Source: Bacteroidota bacterium (lineage in GTDB: Bacteria > Bacteroidota > Bacteroidia > NS11-12g > UBA955). From it: DNA of 64,000 nt. A model generated the notes under the pieces. The model had not been told where the DNA came from, did not search any database, and saw only the letters and a list, made by a program, of their open reading frames with translations. Shown one piece after another: positions 7,791 through 16,696 of the stretch. The stretch covers positions 1 through 64,000 of the forward strand of contig JAURFW010000005.1 in the NCBI GenBank assembly GCA_030834125.1. The letters are read 5' to 3'. The translations under genes and the position numbers were made by a program. Position 1 is the first letter of the stretch. Each line of letters begins with the position of its first letter.

Positions 7791-9059
7791 ATGAATAAAT
7801 TCAAAAAATCAACATATAGTAACCCATATTTATATTTAATCTTAGTCTGTTTATTTATCAGTTCATTTCAACTTAATAAACCAATTATTGTGAAGAAGAA
7901 AATTAGCGCTGCTCAATTGTTGAGCGATCCAAAAATGAAAGCCATGTGTTATGGTGGATATCGCGGTAATTCAAGAGAAATTCAACCTTCTATCTCAGAG
8001 CTCAAGGATGATATAAAAATCATGCATGCCATGGGAATTCGTATAATTAGAACGTATAATTTACAGTTCCCTCACGCCTCTAATGTGATTAAAGCTATTG
8101 ATGAATTGAAGAATGAAAATGAGGATTTTGAGATGTATGTGATGTTGGGAACATGGATTGACTGTAAAAATGCTTGGACAGGCATGGAGCCTGACCACAA
8201 TGATGAAAATGAGGAAAACAATTCATCGGAAATAGCAAAAGCGGTTACTCTAGCAAACGCCTACCCAGATATTGTTAAGATTATTGCTGTTGGAAATGAA
8301 GCAATGGTTCATTGGGCTTCAAGTTACTTCGTTCAACCACGTGTTATTTTAAAATACGTAAGATTTCTTCAAGAACAAAAGAAAAACGGAAAATTACCTG
8401 AGGAGACTTGGATTACTTCTTCTGATAATTTTGCCTCTTGGGGTGGAACTTCAGAGTATCATAATGATGATCTGAAGCAATTAATTGAAGAGGTAGATTA
8501 TATTTCACTTCATACTTATCCATTTCATGACACGCATTACAATCCTTCATTTTGGCATACCTCCTCTTCTGATTCAGCGTTAACTTCTACAGAAAAGGTG
8601 GAGAATGCGATGGACAGAGCTAGAGACTATGCTAGGAATCAATTTAATAGTGTAAAAAATTATATTGAAGAACTTGGCATAGAAAAGCCAATTCATATTG
8701 GAGAAACTGGATGGGCATCGGTTTCAAGAGGATTCTATGGTATGAAAGGATCACACGCTGCTGATGAATATAAACAAGCTTTGTATTATCAAAAAATGAG
8801 GGAATGGACTTTAGAGAATCATATTACTTGTTTCTTTTTTGAAATGTTTGATGAACCTTGGAAAGATGCAAATCATCCTCAAGGATCTGAAAATCACTTT
8901 GGACTTATTACTGTAGACGGAAGAGCTAAAAGGGCACTTTGGAATATGGTTGATGAAGGTGTTTTTAGTGATTTTACAAGAAATGGTGTAAAAATTCAAA
9001 AAACATACGGTGGTGATGATAAATCACTTTGGAATCATGTTCTACCACCTAACCAATAA
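7791..9059 (+). CDS. GH17-like glucan hydrolase with N-terminal membrane anchor/signal
   Basis: This is a (beta/alpha)8 glycosidase of clan A, family GH17 type. The predicted acid/base is E170 in VGNEAM and the nucleophile E305 in IGETGWAS. CYGGYRG near the start of the barrel and FFFEMFDEPWK near its end also fit GH17. Residues 13-30 (YLYLILVCLFISSF) form a signal or anchor, without a good lipobox, so the enzyme is in the envelope or outside. ATG 7791 was chosen, 7 bases after the phosphorylase stop; a TTG at 7770 would overlap that gene. Expected substrate is beta-1,3-glucan; transglycosylation is also known in the family. It overlaps the next gene by one base (TAATG), suggesting translational coupling. 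Confidence 0.82.
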   Translation: MNKFKKSTYSNPYLYLILVCLFISSFQLNKPIIVKKKISAAQLLSDPKMKAMCYGGYRGNSREIQPSISELKDDIKIMHAMGIRIIRTYNLQFPHASNVIKAIDELKNENEDFEMYVMLGTWIDCKNAWTGMEPDHNDENEENNSSEIAKAVTLANAYPDIVKIIAVGNEAMVHWASSYFVQPRVILKYVRFLQEQKKNGKLPEETWITSSDNFASWGGTSEYHNDDLKQLIEEVDYISLHTYPFHDTHYNPSFWHTSSSDSALTSTEKVENAMDRARDYARNQFNSVKNYIEELGIEKPIHIGETGWASVSRGFYGMKGSHAADEYKQALYYQKMREWTLENHITCFFFEMFDEPWKDANHPQGSENHFGLITVDGRAKRALWNMVDEGVFSDFTRNGVKIQKTYGGDDKSLWNHVLPPNQ

Positions 9060-10093
9060 TGATGATTAAAACAGCAATTGGAATATCGTTGAGTTTGATA
9101 ATTTGTGCAGGTTTTGCATGTAAGACTGTGAAGCAAAATTTTACTCAAAAGATTTCTATTGCTAATAAAAAAATATTTATCAATAAAACTCCATACTATA
9201 TTAAGGGCATTTGTTATCACCCGGTAGAAATTGGCGAGACTACTCGCAATTTTAAACAACTTGACAAGGATTTAACTCTGATGAGAGAGGCTGGAATTAA
9301 TACAATTCGAGTATATCAGCCTATCGATAATAAGGAGGTTCTCGATAAAATTCATAACGCTGGAATCAAATTAATTATAGGGATAGGATATAATCAAGAC
9401 GGAAACTTCGATATCCTGACAGGTACTTATTTAGATTATATTGAGAAGTATAAAAATCATCCGGCTATTTTGATATGGGAATTAGGAAATGAATACAACT
9501 ATCATCCCGAATGGTTTGGGGGAGATATTCAGAATTGGTACAACGCCATTAATTCGGCTTCAAAAGCAATTAAACAGATAGATTCCAATCATCTTGTTTC
9601 AACTGCGCATGGAGAGATGCCTTCTAGAGAATTAATTGCTGCATTAACCGATTTGGATATTTGGGGATTAAATATCTATCGTTGGGATCAACCGCAAACG
9701 GTATTTCAGGAATGGAAATCATTGACTGATAAACCGGTTTATTTGTCAGAGTCGGGTGCTGATAGTTATATGAAGATAAGTAAGGCTGGTTTTGAGGAAG
9801 GGGTAAATCAAAATGCTCAAGCAAAAGCAAATGCCACTATAATTGATTCAGTTTTCAAATATTCCCATCTTAATGCAGGAATGGTAATATTTTCGTTTAC
9901 AGATGGTTGGTGGAAGGCTGGAAATCCTAATAAACAGGATGTTGGTGGTTGGGCACCGAATAGCAGTGGGGTCCCATATGATGGTGCGCCAAACGAAGAA
10001 TATTGGGGAATCGTAGATATTTATCGCAACAAGAAACAGACTTTCGACACAATAAAAAAACGTTTTAATTCATTTCCTCTCAATCATAAATGA
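9059..10093 (+). CDS. TIM-barrel glycoside hydrolase lipoprotein (GH2/GH5-like)
   Basis: The product has 344 residues. The signal peptide ends at a Cys (AGFAC, residue 21), a weak but plausible lipobox, so it is probably lipid-anchored. The barrel starts with YYIKGICYHPV and continues with a GINTIRVYQP strand. The acid/base is probably E145 in WELGNEYN and the nucleophile E231 in LSESGADS. Such proteins are usually labelled GH2 TIM-barrel proteins; a remote likeness to GH72 glucanosyltransferases (KGVxYQP start) is worth noting given the glucan setting. There are no GH2 sandwich domains. Substrate is not readable from sequence. It overlaps the next gene by 4 bases (ATGA). Confidence 0.75.
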   Translation: MMIKTAIGISLSLIICAGFACKTVKQNFTQKISIANKKIFINKTPYYIKGICYHPVEIGETTRNFKQLDKDLTLMREAGINTIRVYQPIDNKEVLDKIHNAGIKLIIGIGYNQDGNFDILTGTYLDYIEKYKNHPAILIWELGNEYNYHPEWFGGDIQNWYNAINSASKAIKQIDSNHLVSTAHGEMPSRELIAALTDLDIWGLNIYRWDQPQTVFQEWKSLTDKPVYLSESGADSYMKISKAGFEEGVNQNAQAKANATIIDSVFKYSHLNAGMVIFSFTDGWWKAGNPNKQDVGGWAPNSSGVPYDGAPNEEYWGIVDIYRNKKQTFDTIKKRFNSFPLNHK

Positions 10094-11592
10094 TGAAGAA
10101 ATTTATAAATATTAGTATCTTAATTTTTATAATTAGCATGGGTATATTAGATATTCAGGGGTGTAAAGAATCTGATTTAAATATTGAGGTATTTGAAACT
10201 TCTGAAAGTGGTCATAAACTAACGAAGTTGAATATTTTTGAGCCAAACGACTATATTTCAGTAATTGAAATCAAACGAGAAGAAAAATTACAGGAAATAA
10301 TAGGTTTTGGAGGAGCGTTCACAGACGCTTCAGCCTGTAATTTATACCAATTAAGCCCTGCTAAAAGGGAAGAAATTTTAAAAGCGTATTTTAGTGAAAA
10401 TGGCGCGGCTTACTCCCTTAATCGTACGCACATGAATTCTTGCGATTTTTCAAGATTTCAATATTCATACGCTCCAATAGAGAACGATACCAACTTAAAT
10501 CATTTCAGTATTCAAGCCGATAGTGAATTTTTAATTCCTATGATTAAGGAGGCAAAAAAGTACTCTAAAAATGGATTCAAACTATTTGGATCACCTTGGA
10601 CTGCACCGCCATGGATGAAAGATAATAAGTCCTGGGTTGGAGGAAAATTACTTCCAGAATATTATGAAACCTGGGCTAAGTTTTTCTCAAAATATATTGA
10701 AGCTTACAAAAAAGAGGGAATTGATATTTGGGGACTAACGGTGGAGAATGAACCCATGGGAAATGGCAATAATTGGGAAAGTATGCACTTTACGCCTGAA
10801 GAGATGACTCATTTTGTAAAGGATTATTTAGGACCAATACTTGAGAATGATGGTAGAGATGATGTTGTAATTTTGGGTTATGATCAAAACAGAGCCGACT
10901 TAATAAATTGGGTAGATGTGATGTATGCCGATGAAGAAAATTCAAAATATTTTGATGGTACTGCCGTTCATTGGTATGAAAGTACGTATGATTATTTCCC
11001 TAAAGAGCTTCAATACGCACATTCAAAAGCTCCAAGTAAATTATTACTTCAAACTGAAGCATGTATTGATTCAGAGGTTCCGGTATGGAAAGATGATAAG
11101 TGGTATTGGAAAAAGGAAGCCACTGATTGGGGTTTTGATTGGAGGCCTGAGGAGTTGAAATATTTACATCCTAAATATGCTCCTGTAACTAGATACGCTA
11201 GAGATATAATTGGATGCTTAAACAATTGGGTTCAAGGCTGGGTTGACTGGAACATGATTTTGGACAAACAAGGAGGTCCGAATTGGTTTAATAACTGGTG
11301 TATCGCGCCTGTAATTGTAGATCCTAAAACCGATGAAATATATTACACTCCTTTGTATTATGTGATGGCTCATTTCAGTAAATTTATACGTCCTGGATCG
11401 CACATCATAAAGTCTACTCACACCGACGCCGATCTTATGGTAGTTGCTGCTGAAAATAAAGATGGTTCGAAGGTGGTTGTGGTTTTTAATGAGGGAGTTG
11501 AATCTAAGTCATTTAAATTGCAATCAACTAACTTAAATAAAATCATCACGATTGGCCCTCAGTCAATTCAAACGATTTATATAACTAATTAA
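10090..11592 (+). CDS. GH30-family glucanase lipoprotein (probable beta-1,6-glucanase)
   Basis: The product has 500 residues. The signal peptide ends in the lipobox IQGC (Cys 25). The GH30 signature is clear: GFGGAFTDASA, SPWTAPPWMK, the acid/base E221 in VENEP and the nucleophile E323 in LQTEACID, followed by the usual C-terminal beta domain (VVVVFNEGVESKSFKLQ). Members of this family include glucosylceramidases and beta-1,6-glucanases. In Bacteroidota laminarin loci the usual job is removal of beta-1,6-linked side chains, which fits the GH17 and phosphorylase neighbours. It starts within the stop codon of the previous gene and has 11 bases to the symporter. Confidence 0.88.
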   Translation: MMKKFINISILIFIISMGILDIQGCKESDLNIEVFETSESGHKLTKLNIFEPNDYISVIEIKREEKLQEIIGFGGAFTDASACNLYQLSPAKREEILKAYFSENGAAYSLNRTHMNSCDFSRFQYSYAPIENDTNLNHFSIQADSEFLIPMIKEAKKYSKNGFKLFGSPWTAPPWMKDNKSWVGGKLLPEYYETWAKFFSKYIEAYKKEGIDIWGLTVENEPMGNGNNWESMHFTPEEMTHFVKDYLGPILENDGRDDVVILGYDQNRADLINWVDVMYADEENSKYFDGTAVHWYESTYDYFPKELQYAHSKAPSKLLLQTEACIDSEVPVWKDDKWYWKKEATDWGFDWRPEELKYLHPKYAPVTRYARDIIGCLNNWVQGWVDWNMILDKQGGPNWFNNWCIAPVIVDPKTDEIYYTPLYYVMAHFSKFIRPGSHIIKSTHTDADLMVVAAENKDGSKVVVVFNEGVESKSFKLQSTNLNKIITIGPQSIQTIYITN

Positions 11593-11603
11593 AAACAGAA
11601 AAT

Positions 11604-13037
11604 ATGCAGGCAAATGAAAATCAACAACAAAGAAGTATATCATGGGGTGAGAAAATAGCTCTTGGTTTCGGAATGTTAGCCAATCAGATGTTTCCTGCCG
11701 CTTTAGGAGTTTTTATTATTGTTTTGGTTCAAGATTTAGGATTTGCCGCTATTTTATGGGGAATTATTCAGTTTGCACCTAGAGTTTTTGATGCGCTAAC
11801 AGACCCAATAATGGGATTCATCTCGGATAATACAAAATCAAAATGGGGTAGACGCCGTCAATATATTCTAATTGGTGGGATTATAATGGGTTTGTCTTAT
11901 GTGGCAATGTGGCAACTTCATAAGGAGAGTGGGGTTACCTACAATTTCATTTATTTTTTATCTTGGTCGCTTGTTTTTTATTTAGGTTACACAATTTTTA
12001 GTGTTCCTTATGTTGCATTAGGATATGAAATATCTGATAACTTCCATGAAAGAACTCAGGTAATGGCAATTGCTCAATTCATTGGTCAATGGGCATGGGT
12101 AATTGCACCGTGGTTTTGGGTTATCTTGTATGATCCCAAATGGTTTCCGGACGGCGCTGGTCAAGGGGTAAGAGACTTATCAATTTGGGTTGCTATTCCT
12201 TGCAGTTTGTTTGCAATTATTCCGGCACTCTTTATCAAACAGAAATCAACTTTAGATAGGAAAGATTTTCTTCCTATTACCGCGGGATATATTAATAAGA
12301 GTCTCGGGGGTATCTTTACATCGGCCTTTGAAGCATTTAAAATTAAACAATTCAGAAAGATCTCAGCAGCCACATTTTTAATTTTCAATTCATTTAATAT
12401 TATTGCCTCATTTACCTTTTTGATCATCGTGCACTACTTATTTAATGGTAGTCCAGCAGATGCCGGAAATTGGCCTGCTATGCATGGATCAGTGGGGGCG
12501 TTAATTACTTCTTTTTTGGTTATTCCAACAATAGCATTTATGTCTAAGAAATTAGGAAAGAAAAGGGCATTTATTATTTCCCAACTCATTTCTATTATCG
12601 GATATATACTTTTTTGGTTCCTATTTGTTCCGGGAAAACCCTACTTGTTTTTATATGCTTTACCATTCCATTCTTTTGGTATTGGTAGTTTGTTTACAAT
12701 TATGATGAGCATGACAGCAGACATTTGCGATTTAGATGAGTTAGAAACAGGAAAACGTCGTGAAGGGGTATTGGGAGCTGTGTATTGGTGGATGGTAAAA
12801 TTAGGTTTTGCAATTGCCGCTTTAATAGGTGGATTAATACTTACAGTAGTAGGCTTTGACGCAAATAATGTCACGGAATCAGCTATCAAAGGAATGCGAT
12901 TATTCTATACAATTCTACCTATAGCTGGTGTTCTAGGTGCCATTTGGGTGATGAGAGATTATAATATTACTGAAGAAAGATCACAAGAAATAAAAGAACA
13001 GTTAACTCTAAAACGAAAAGCTCAAAATAATAATTAG
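11604..13037 (+). CDS. GPH-family sugar:cation symporter (MFS)
   Basis: This 477-residue protein has about 12 membrane helices. The conserved loop between helices 2 and 3 reads ALTDPIMGFISD...KWGRRRQYI, the hallmark of the glycoside-pentoside-hexuronide:cation symporter family (MelB type), and DLDELETGKRREG is the matching motif in the second half. Placed between glycosidases and cytoplasmic GH17 enzymes, it is the likely importer of glucan oligosaccharides across the inner membrane. No SusC/SusD pair accompanies it, so outer-membrane uptake must use another route. Spacing to both neighbours is below 12 bases. Confidence 0.88.
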   Translation: MQANENQQQRSISWGEKIALGFGMLANQMFPAALGVFIIVLVQDLGFAAILWGIIQFAPRVFDALTDPIMGFISDNTKSKWGRRRQYILIGGIIMGLSYVAMWQLHKESGVTYNFIYFLSWSLVFYLGYTIFSVPYVALGYEISDNFHERTQVMAIAQFIGQWAWVIAPWFWVILYDPKWFPDGAGQGVRDLSIWVAIPCSLFAIIPALFIKQKSTLDRKDFLPITAGYINKSLGGIFTSAFEAFKIKQFRKISAATFLIFNSFNIIASFTFLIIVHYLFNGSPADAGNWPAMHGSVGALITSFLVIPTIAFMSKKLGKKRAFIISQLISIIGYILFWFLFVPGKPYLFLYALPFHSFGIGSLFTIMMSMTADICDLDELETGKRREGVLGAVYWWMVKLGFAIAALIGGLILTVVGFDANNVTESAIKGMRLFYTILPIAGVLGAIWVMRDYNITEERSQEIKEQLTLKRKAQNNN

Positions 13038-13042
13038 AAGTC

Positions 13043-13927
13043 ATGTCTTACAGGAAAGAAAAGTTTAAATCATTACTCGGGGTAGATACCAATCTATTAG
13101 ATACAGCGTCATTAAAAACAATGAGTCGGTCTATTTTGGATGCAGGAATGCATGGATTCTGTTTTAGTCCATATGAGGAAGGTCAAAAGCCGGGTGATCC
13201 AATATCCGAAGAGCAAATAAGGAGAAAATTAGATATTATTCGTCCTTACAGCAATTGGATTAGAATCTTTTCATGTACAGAAGGAAATGAACAGATTCCT
13301 GTGATTGCAAAAGAATATGGAATGAAAACCTTGGTTGGTGCTTGGTTAGGTGATGATCCTGAGGTTAATCAAAATGAAATCAAAGGATTAATTCAATTAG
13401 CAAAGTCTGGAGTTGTTGATATTGCTGCTGTTGGGAATGAAGTAATGTATCGCGGGGATTTGGAGGAGGATGAACTTATTAACTTCATTCTTCAGGTTAA
13501 AAGTGAAATTCCTGAAATCCCTGTTGGTTATGTAGACGCTTACTATGAGTTCACCGATAGGCCTAAAATAACAGAAGCTTGTGATGTCATTCTATCCAAT
13601 TGTTATCCATTTTGGGAGGGCTGTAGTATTGAATACTCATTAGTGTATATGAAGCAAATGTATTATCAAGCATGTGCTGCAGCTGCTGGTAAGAAGGTTA
13701 TAATCACTGAAACAGGATGGCCTAGTAAAGGAGGAAGTCTTGACGGGGCTCATCCTTCTTATGAAAATGCATTGAAATATTTTATCAATGCACAGATGTG
13801 GTCTAAGCAAGATAACATTGAAATGTTCTACTTTTCAGCATTTGATGAATCTTGGAAGGTTAGTGCTGAAGGTGATGTGGGAGCATATTGGGGACTTTGG
13901 GATAAGGATGAAAAATTGAAGTTTTAA
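13043..13927 (+). CDS. Cytoplasmic GH17-like enzyme
   Basis: The product has 294 residues and begins MSYRKEKFKS, with no signal peptide or membrane segment. GH17-type catalytic motifs are intact: acid/base E133 in AVGNEVM and nucleophile E223 in ITETGWPS. FSPYEEGQKPG near residues 38-48 fits the first barrel strand and MFYFSAFDESWK the last. Because it sits right after the importer and lacks a secretion signal, it probably acts on imported beta-1,3-linked oligosaccharides, by hydrolysis or chain transfer. It is divergent from the other two GH17-like proteins of the cluster. The following gene starts 7 bases downstream. Confidence 0.78.
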   Translation: MSYRKEKFKSLLGVDTNLLDTASLKTMSRSILDAGMHGFCFSPYEEGQKPGDPISEEQIRRKLDIIRPYSNWIRIFSCTEGNEQIPVIAKEYGMKTLVGAWLGDDPEVNQNEIKGLIQLAKSGVVDIAAVGNEVMYRGDLEEDELINFILQVKSEIPEIPVGYVDAYYEFTDRPKITEACDVILSNCYPFWEGCSIEYSLVYMKQMYYQACAAAAGKKVIITETGWPSKGGSLDGAHPSYENALKYFINAQMWSKQDNIEMFYFSAFDESWKVSAEGDVGAYWGLWDKDEKLKF

Positions 13928-13934
13928 AGTTCCA

Positions 13935-14864
13935 ATGAATTATCAGCATTGCTTGCAAATTGCGGTTGGTAATGCAGTTTGCTACTCTGGATTCAGAGAA
14001 GGCCAGCGACCTGGAGTGCTTTTTCCTGCTTACGAACAAGTAAAAGAAGATTTACTCATTATTCAAGAGCATTGGCAATATATTAGATTATACAGTTGTG
14101 ATAATCATGCATTAACTGTACTTGATGTAATTGAGAAGGAAAAACTTCCTATCAAGGTTATACTTGGGGCTTTTATTGAGGCTGAAATTAATAACCCAAA
14201 TTGTCCGTGGGGTGGAGTCTACTCACAAGAAAAACTATCTGAAAATCAAAATCAGAACCTTCAAGAGGTACAAAAGCTAATTCAATTAGCCAATACCTAT
14301 CCTGAAATTATTTTTGCTGTTTCGGTAGGAAATGAAGCCTGTGTGAGATGGACAGATCATTTAGTTCCAGTAGACAAAGTCATCAATTATATAGAAAAAG
14401 TCAAGTCTGGAGTTAAACAACCTGTTACTTTTTGTGAGAATTATGTTCCATGGTTAGATATATTGGAGCCATTAGCGGAGGTTGTTGATTTTATTTCAAT
14501 TCATACTTATCCAGTTTGGGAAAATAAATCTATCGAAGAAAGCATGGAATTTACTGAACAGAATTATCTATCTGTAGCTTATAAATATCCAAATAAATTA
14601 GTAGTTATAACTGAAGCAGGCTGGACGACCGAATCAAATGGGTTTGGTATTCCTAGAGAGAACGTTAATCAAGAAACACAACGCATTTATTATAAAGCGC
14701 TTACTAACTGGAGCAAGAAAAATAATATTCTAACATTTGTGTTTGAAGCATTTGATGAACCATGGAAAGGTTCAAACGATCCAGATGAACCAGAAAAACA
14801 CTGGGGACTCTTTACAGTAGATCGTAAACCCAAACTCACAATGATGGCAACTAGTTATAAATAG
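13935..14864 (+). CDS. Cytoplasmic GH17-like enzyme, second copy
   Basis: The product has 309 residues and no signal peptide. Motifs are VGNEAC (acid/base E134) and ITEAGWTT (nucleophile E227), with YSGFREGQRPG at the first strand, SIHTYPVW mid-barrel and FVFEAFDEPWKG at the end. These GFREGQRPG and FDEPWK patterns recur in the envelope GH17 of the same cluster (GGYRGNSRE, FDEPWKD), so the two may share descent. It is the last gene of the cluster; the next gene starts 139 bases later with its own promoter. A role in processing imported glucan fragments is inferred from context. Confidence 0.78.
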   Translation: MNYQHCLQIAVGNAVCYSGFREGQRPGVLFPAYEQVKEDLLIIQEHWQYIRLYSCDNHALTVLDVIEKEKLPIKVILGAFIEAEINNPNCPWGGVYSQEKLSENQNQNLQEVQKLIQLANTYPEIIFAVSVGNEACVRWTDHLVPVDKVINYIEKVKSGVKQPVTFCENYVPWLDILEPLAEVVDFISIHTYPVWENKSIEESMEFTEQNYLSVAYKYPNKLVVITEAGWTTESNGFGIPRENVNQETQRIYYKALTNWSKKNNILTFVFEAFDEPWKGSNDPDEPEKHWGLFTVDRKPKLTMMATSYK

Positions 14865-15003
14865 TGATTAATTGGTGTTGACTGGTCGCCTGAATCGTCT
14901 TCTTGATCTTGTCACAATAGCGTCAATTATTTCCTTGTCCAATAAAATTATTAAACACTTAATAAAAAGTAACGTCTAATAGTTTTAATTTGATTTGGAT
15001 ATT

Positions 15004-16686
15004 ATGTTCAGACGACAATTTTTACGCCCAAGGAATTTAACTCCTAAACTAGATTCTAAAAATCAAGAATCGAGTAATCATGTGGTTTCCAAGCGCACAA
15101 ATACGGGTTTAGCTGCTTATACCGGTTCATGGACTGATAAGCATCGCATGCATTTGTTACGCAGAACCACTTTTGGACCTAGTATGTCTGATTATAAATC
15201 TTTTAAATCTAAGTCAATGTCTGAATGTGTGGCGTCATTGTTAGACTTATCAAATGTTAATATTTCGCCGCCAGTAAATAATTATCATAATAGCATAAAA
15301 GATCCAAATGTAGATTATGGTAAAACCTGGGTTGATGCCCCATTCGATGGAAACCTTGAAGGCCGCCGCAAGAATAGTTTGAAATCTTGGCTTTGGTCAA
15401 CAGGAGCAGCTGGAACGGGCACAATTTTTGAAAAAATGTGGCTGTTTTGGCATAATCATTTTGCAACTGAAATGAACGTTGTGCCTTCAGCGTCGGCTAG
15501 TTATTACTACTTTAAAACTTTAAAAGATAACGCATTAGGTAATTTTAAAGAGTTAACAAGAGCAGTTACACTAGATCCAGCTATGCTCTATTATCTTAAT
15601 GGTAGATTAAATACAAAAAATGCGCCTGATGAAAATTATGCTCGTGAACTCCAAGAGTTATTTACATTAGGGAAAGGTGCAGATAGTAAATTTAATGAAG
15701 ATGACGTGAAGGCCGCTGCTCGTGTTTTAACAGGTTTTACAATCGATTTCAGAACTACTCCATTTACTACTTTGTTTTTACCGAATAAGCATGATACCGA
15801 CGATAAAGAATTTTCTGATTTTTTTGGAAATACCGTAATAAAAGGTCGTTCTGATTCCAATGGTGGATATGATGAACTTGACGACCTGTTAGACATGATT
15901 TTTTCGGTTGAAGAGGTTTCCAAATTCATTTGTCGTCGTTTGTACCGTTATTTTGTTTATTACGAAATAGACTCAAATGCAGAATCTAATGTAATTGAAC
16001 CTTTGGCAAAAGTTTTTAGAGATAATAATTTTGATATTAAGCCTGTTTTACAAACTTTATTAAGTAGCGAACATTTTTACGACTCATGGAATCAGGCATG
16101 TTTAATTAAAGATCCTTTCAGCCATACTGCAGGTTATATCAAACAATTTCAACCCGATTTCCCGCCATCTAATGATATAGAATCACTATACAAAGCATAC
16201 AGTTTTGGTTGGGCTTATACAACAATTTTACAAATGGATTTGGGGGATCCTCCGAGTGTTTCGGGGTGGGAGGCATGGTATCAAATTCCATTATACCATC
16301 GTATTTGGATAACATCAGACTCATTACCCAAGAGAAATGAATATCAGGATTATTTATTGTGGATTGGACATAAAATTAGCTTCTACACAATTATTGTGAA
16401 CCCTTGGACCTTAACCAAACAATTTGATAATCCATCAAACCCAGATAAACTAATTGAGGAAAGTACTCAATTTTTATTGCCATTTGATTTAAGTGCCGAT
16501 CAAATACAATCTTTGAAGGAAGTTATTTTACCCGGTGGAATTCCAGATTATAATTGGACCGATGATTATCAAGCAGCAACAGACACAACCAACTCAAATC
16601 ACACTACAGCACTCACTAATATAACCTTGAAATTGAAATTGCTTTACAAGGCTATTATGAATTTATCTGAATACCAACTTTCCTAA
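15004..16686 (+). CDS. DUF1800 family protein
   Basis: The product has about 560 residues. DUF1800 landmarks occur in order: HLLRRTTFGPS near the N-terminus, WLFWHNHFATE, a DENYARELQELFTLG block, ARVLTGFTI, FICRRLYRYFVY and GDPPSVSGWEAW. The protein lacks a classical signal peptide and starts FRRQFLRPRN; ATG 15004 is preferred over the TTG at 14995. DUF1800 genes are nearly always paired with a DUF1501 gene, as here 10 bases downstream. Function of the pair is not established; they are thought to be exported and are common in Bacteroidota and Planctomycetes. Confidence 0.85.
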   Translation: MFRRQFLRPRNLTPKLDSKNQESSNHVVSKRTNTGLAAYTGSWTDKHRMHLLRRTTFGPSMSDYKSFKSKSMSECVASLLDLSNVNISPPVNNYHNSIKDPNVDYGKTWVDAPFDGNLEGRRKNSLKSWLWSTGAAGTGTIFEKMWLFWHNHFATEMNVVPSASASYYYFKTLKDNALGNFKELTRAVTLDPAMLYYLNGRLNTKNAPDENYARELQELFTLGKGADSKFNEDDVKAAARVLTGFTIDFRTTPFTTLFLPNKHDTDDKEFSDFFGNTVIKGRSDSNGGYDELDDLLDMIFSVEEVSKFICRRLYRYFVYYEIDSNAESNVIEPLAKVFRDNNFDIKPVLQTLLSSEHFYDSWNQACLIKDPFSHTAGYIKQFQPDFPPSNDIESLYKAYSFGWAYTTILQMDLGDPPSVSGWEAWYQIPLYHRIWITSDSLPKRNEYQDYLLWIGHKISFYTIIVNPWTLTKQFDNPSNPDKLIEESTQFLLPFDLSADQIQSLKEVILPGGIPDYNWTDDYQAATDTTNSNHTTALTNITLKLKLLYKAIMNLSEYQLS

Positions 16687-16696
16687 TTACGTAAAC

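Noticed and set aside
15636-15929. 97-residue antisense frame in the DUF1800 gene
   Set aside because: It shadows conserved DUF1800 motifs.
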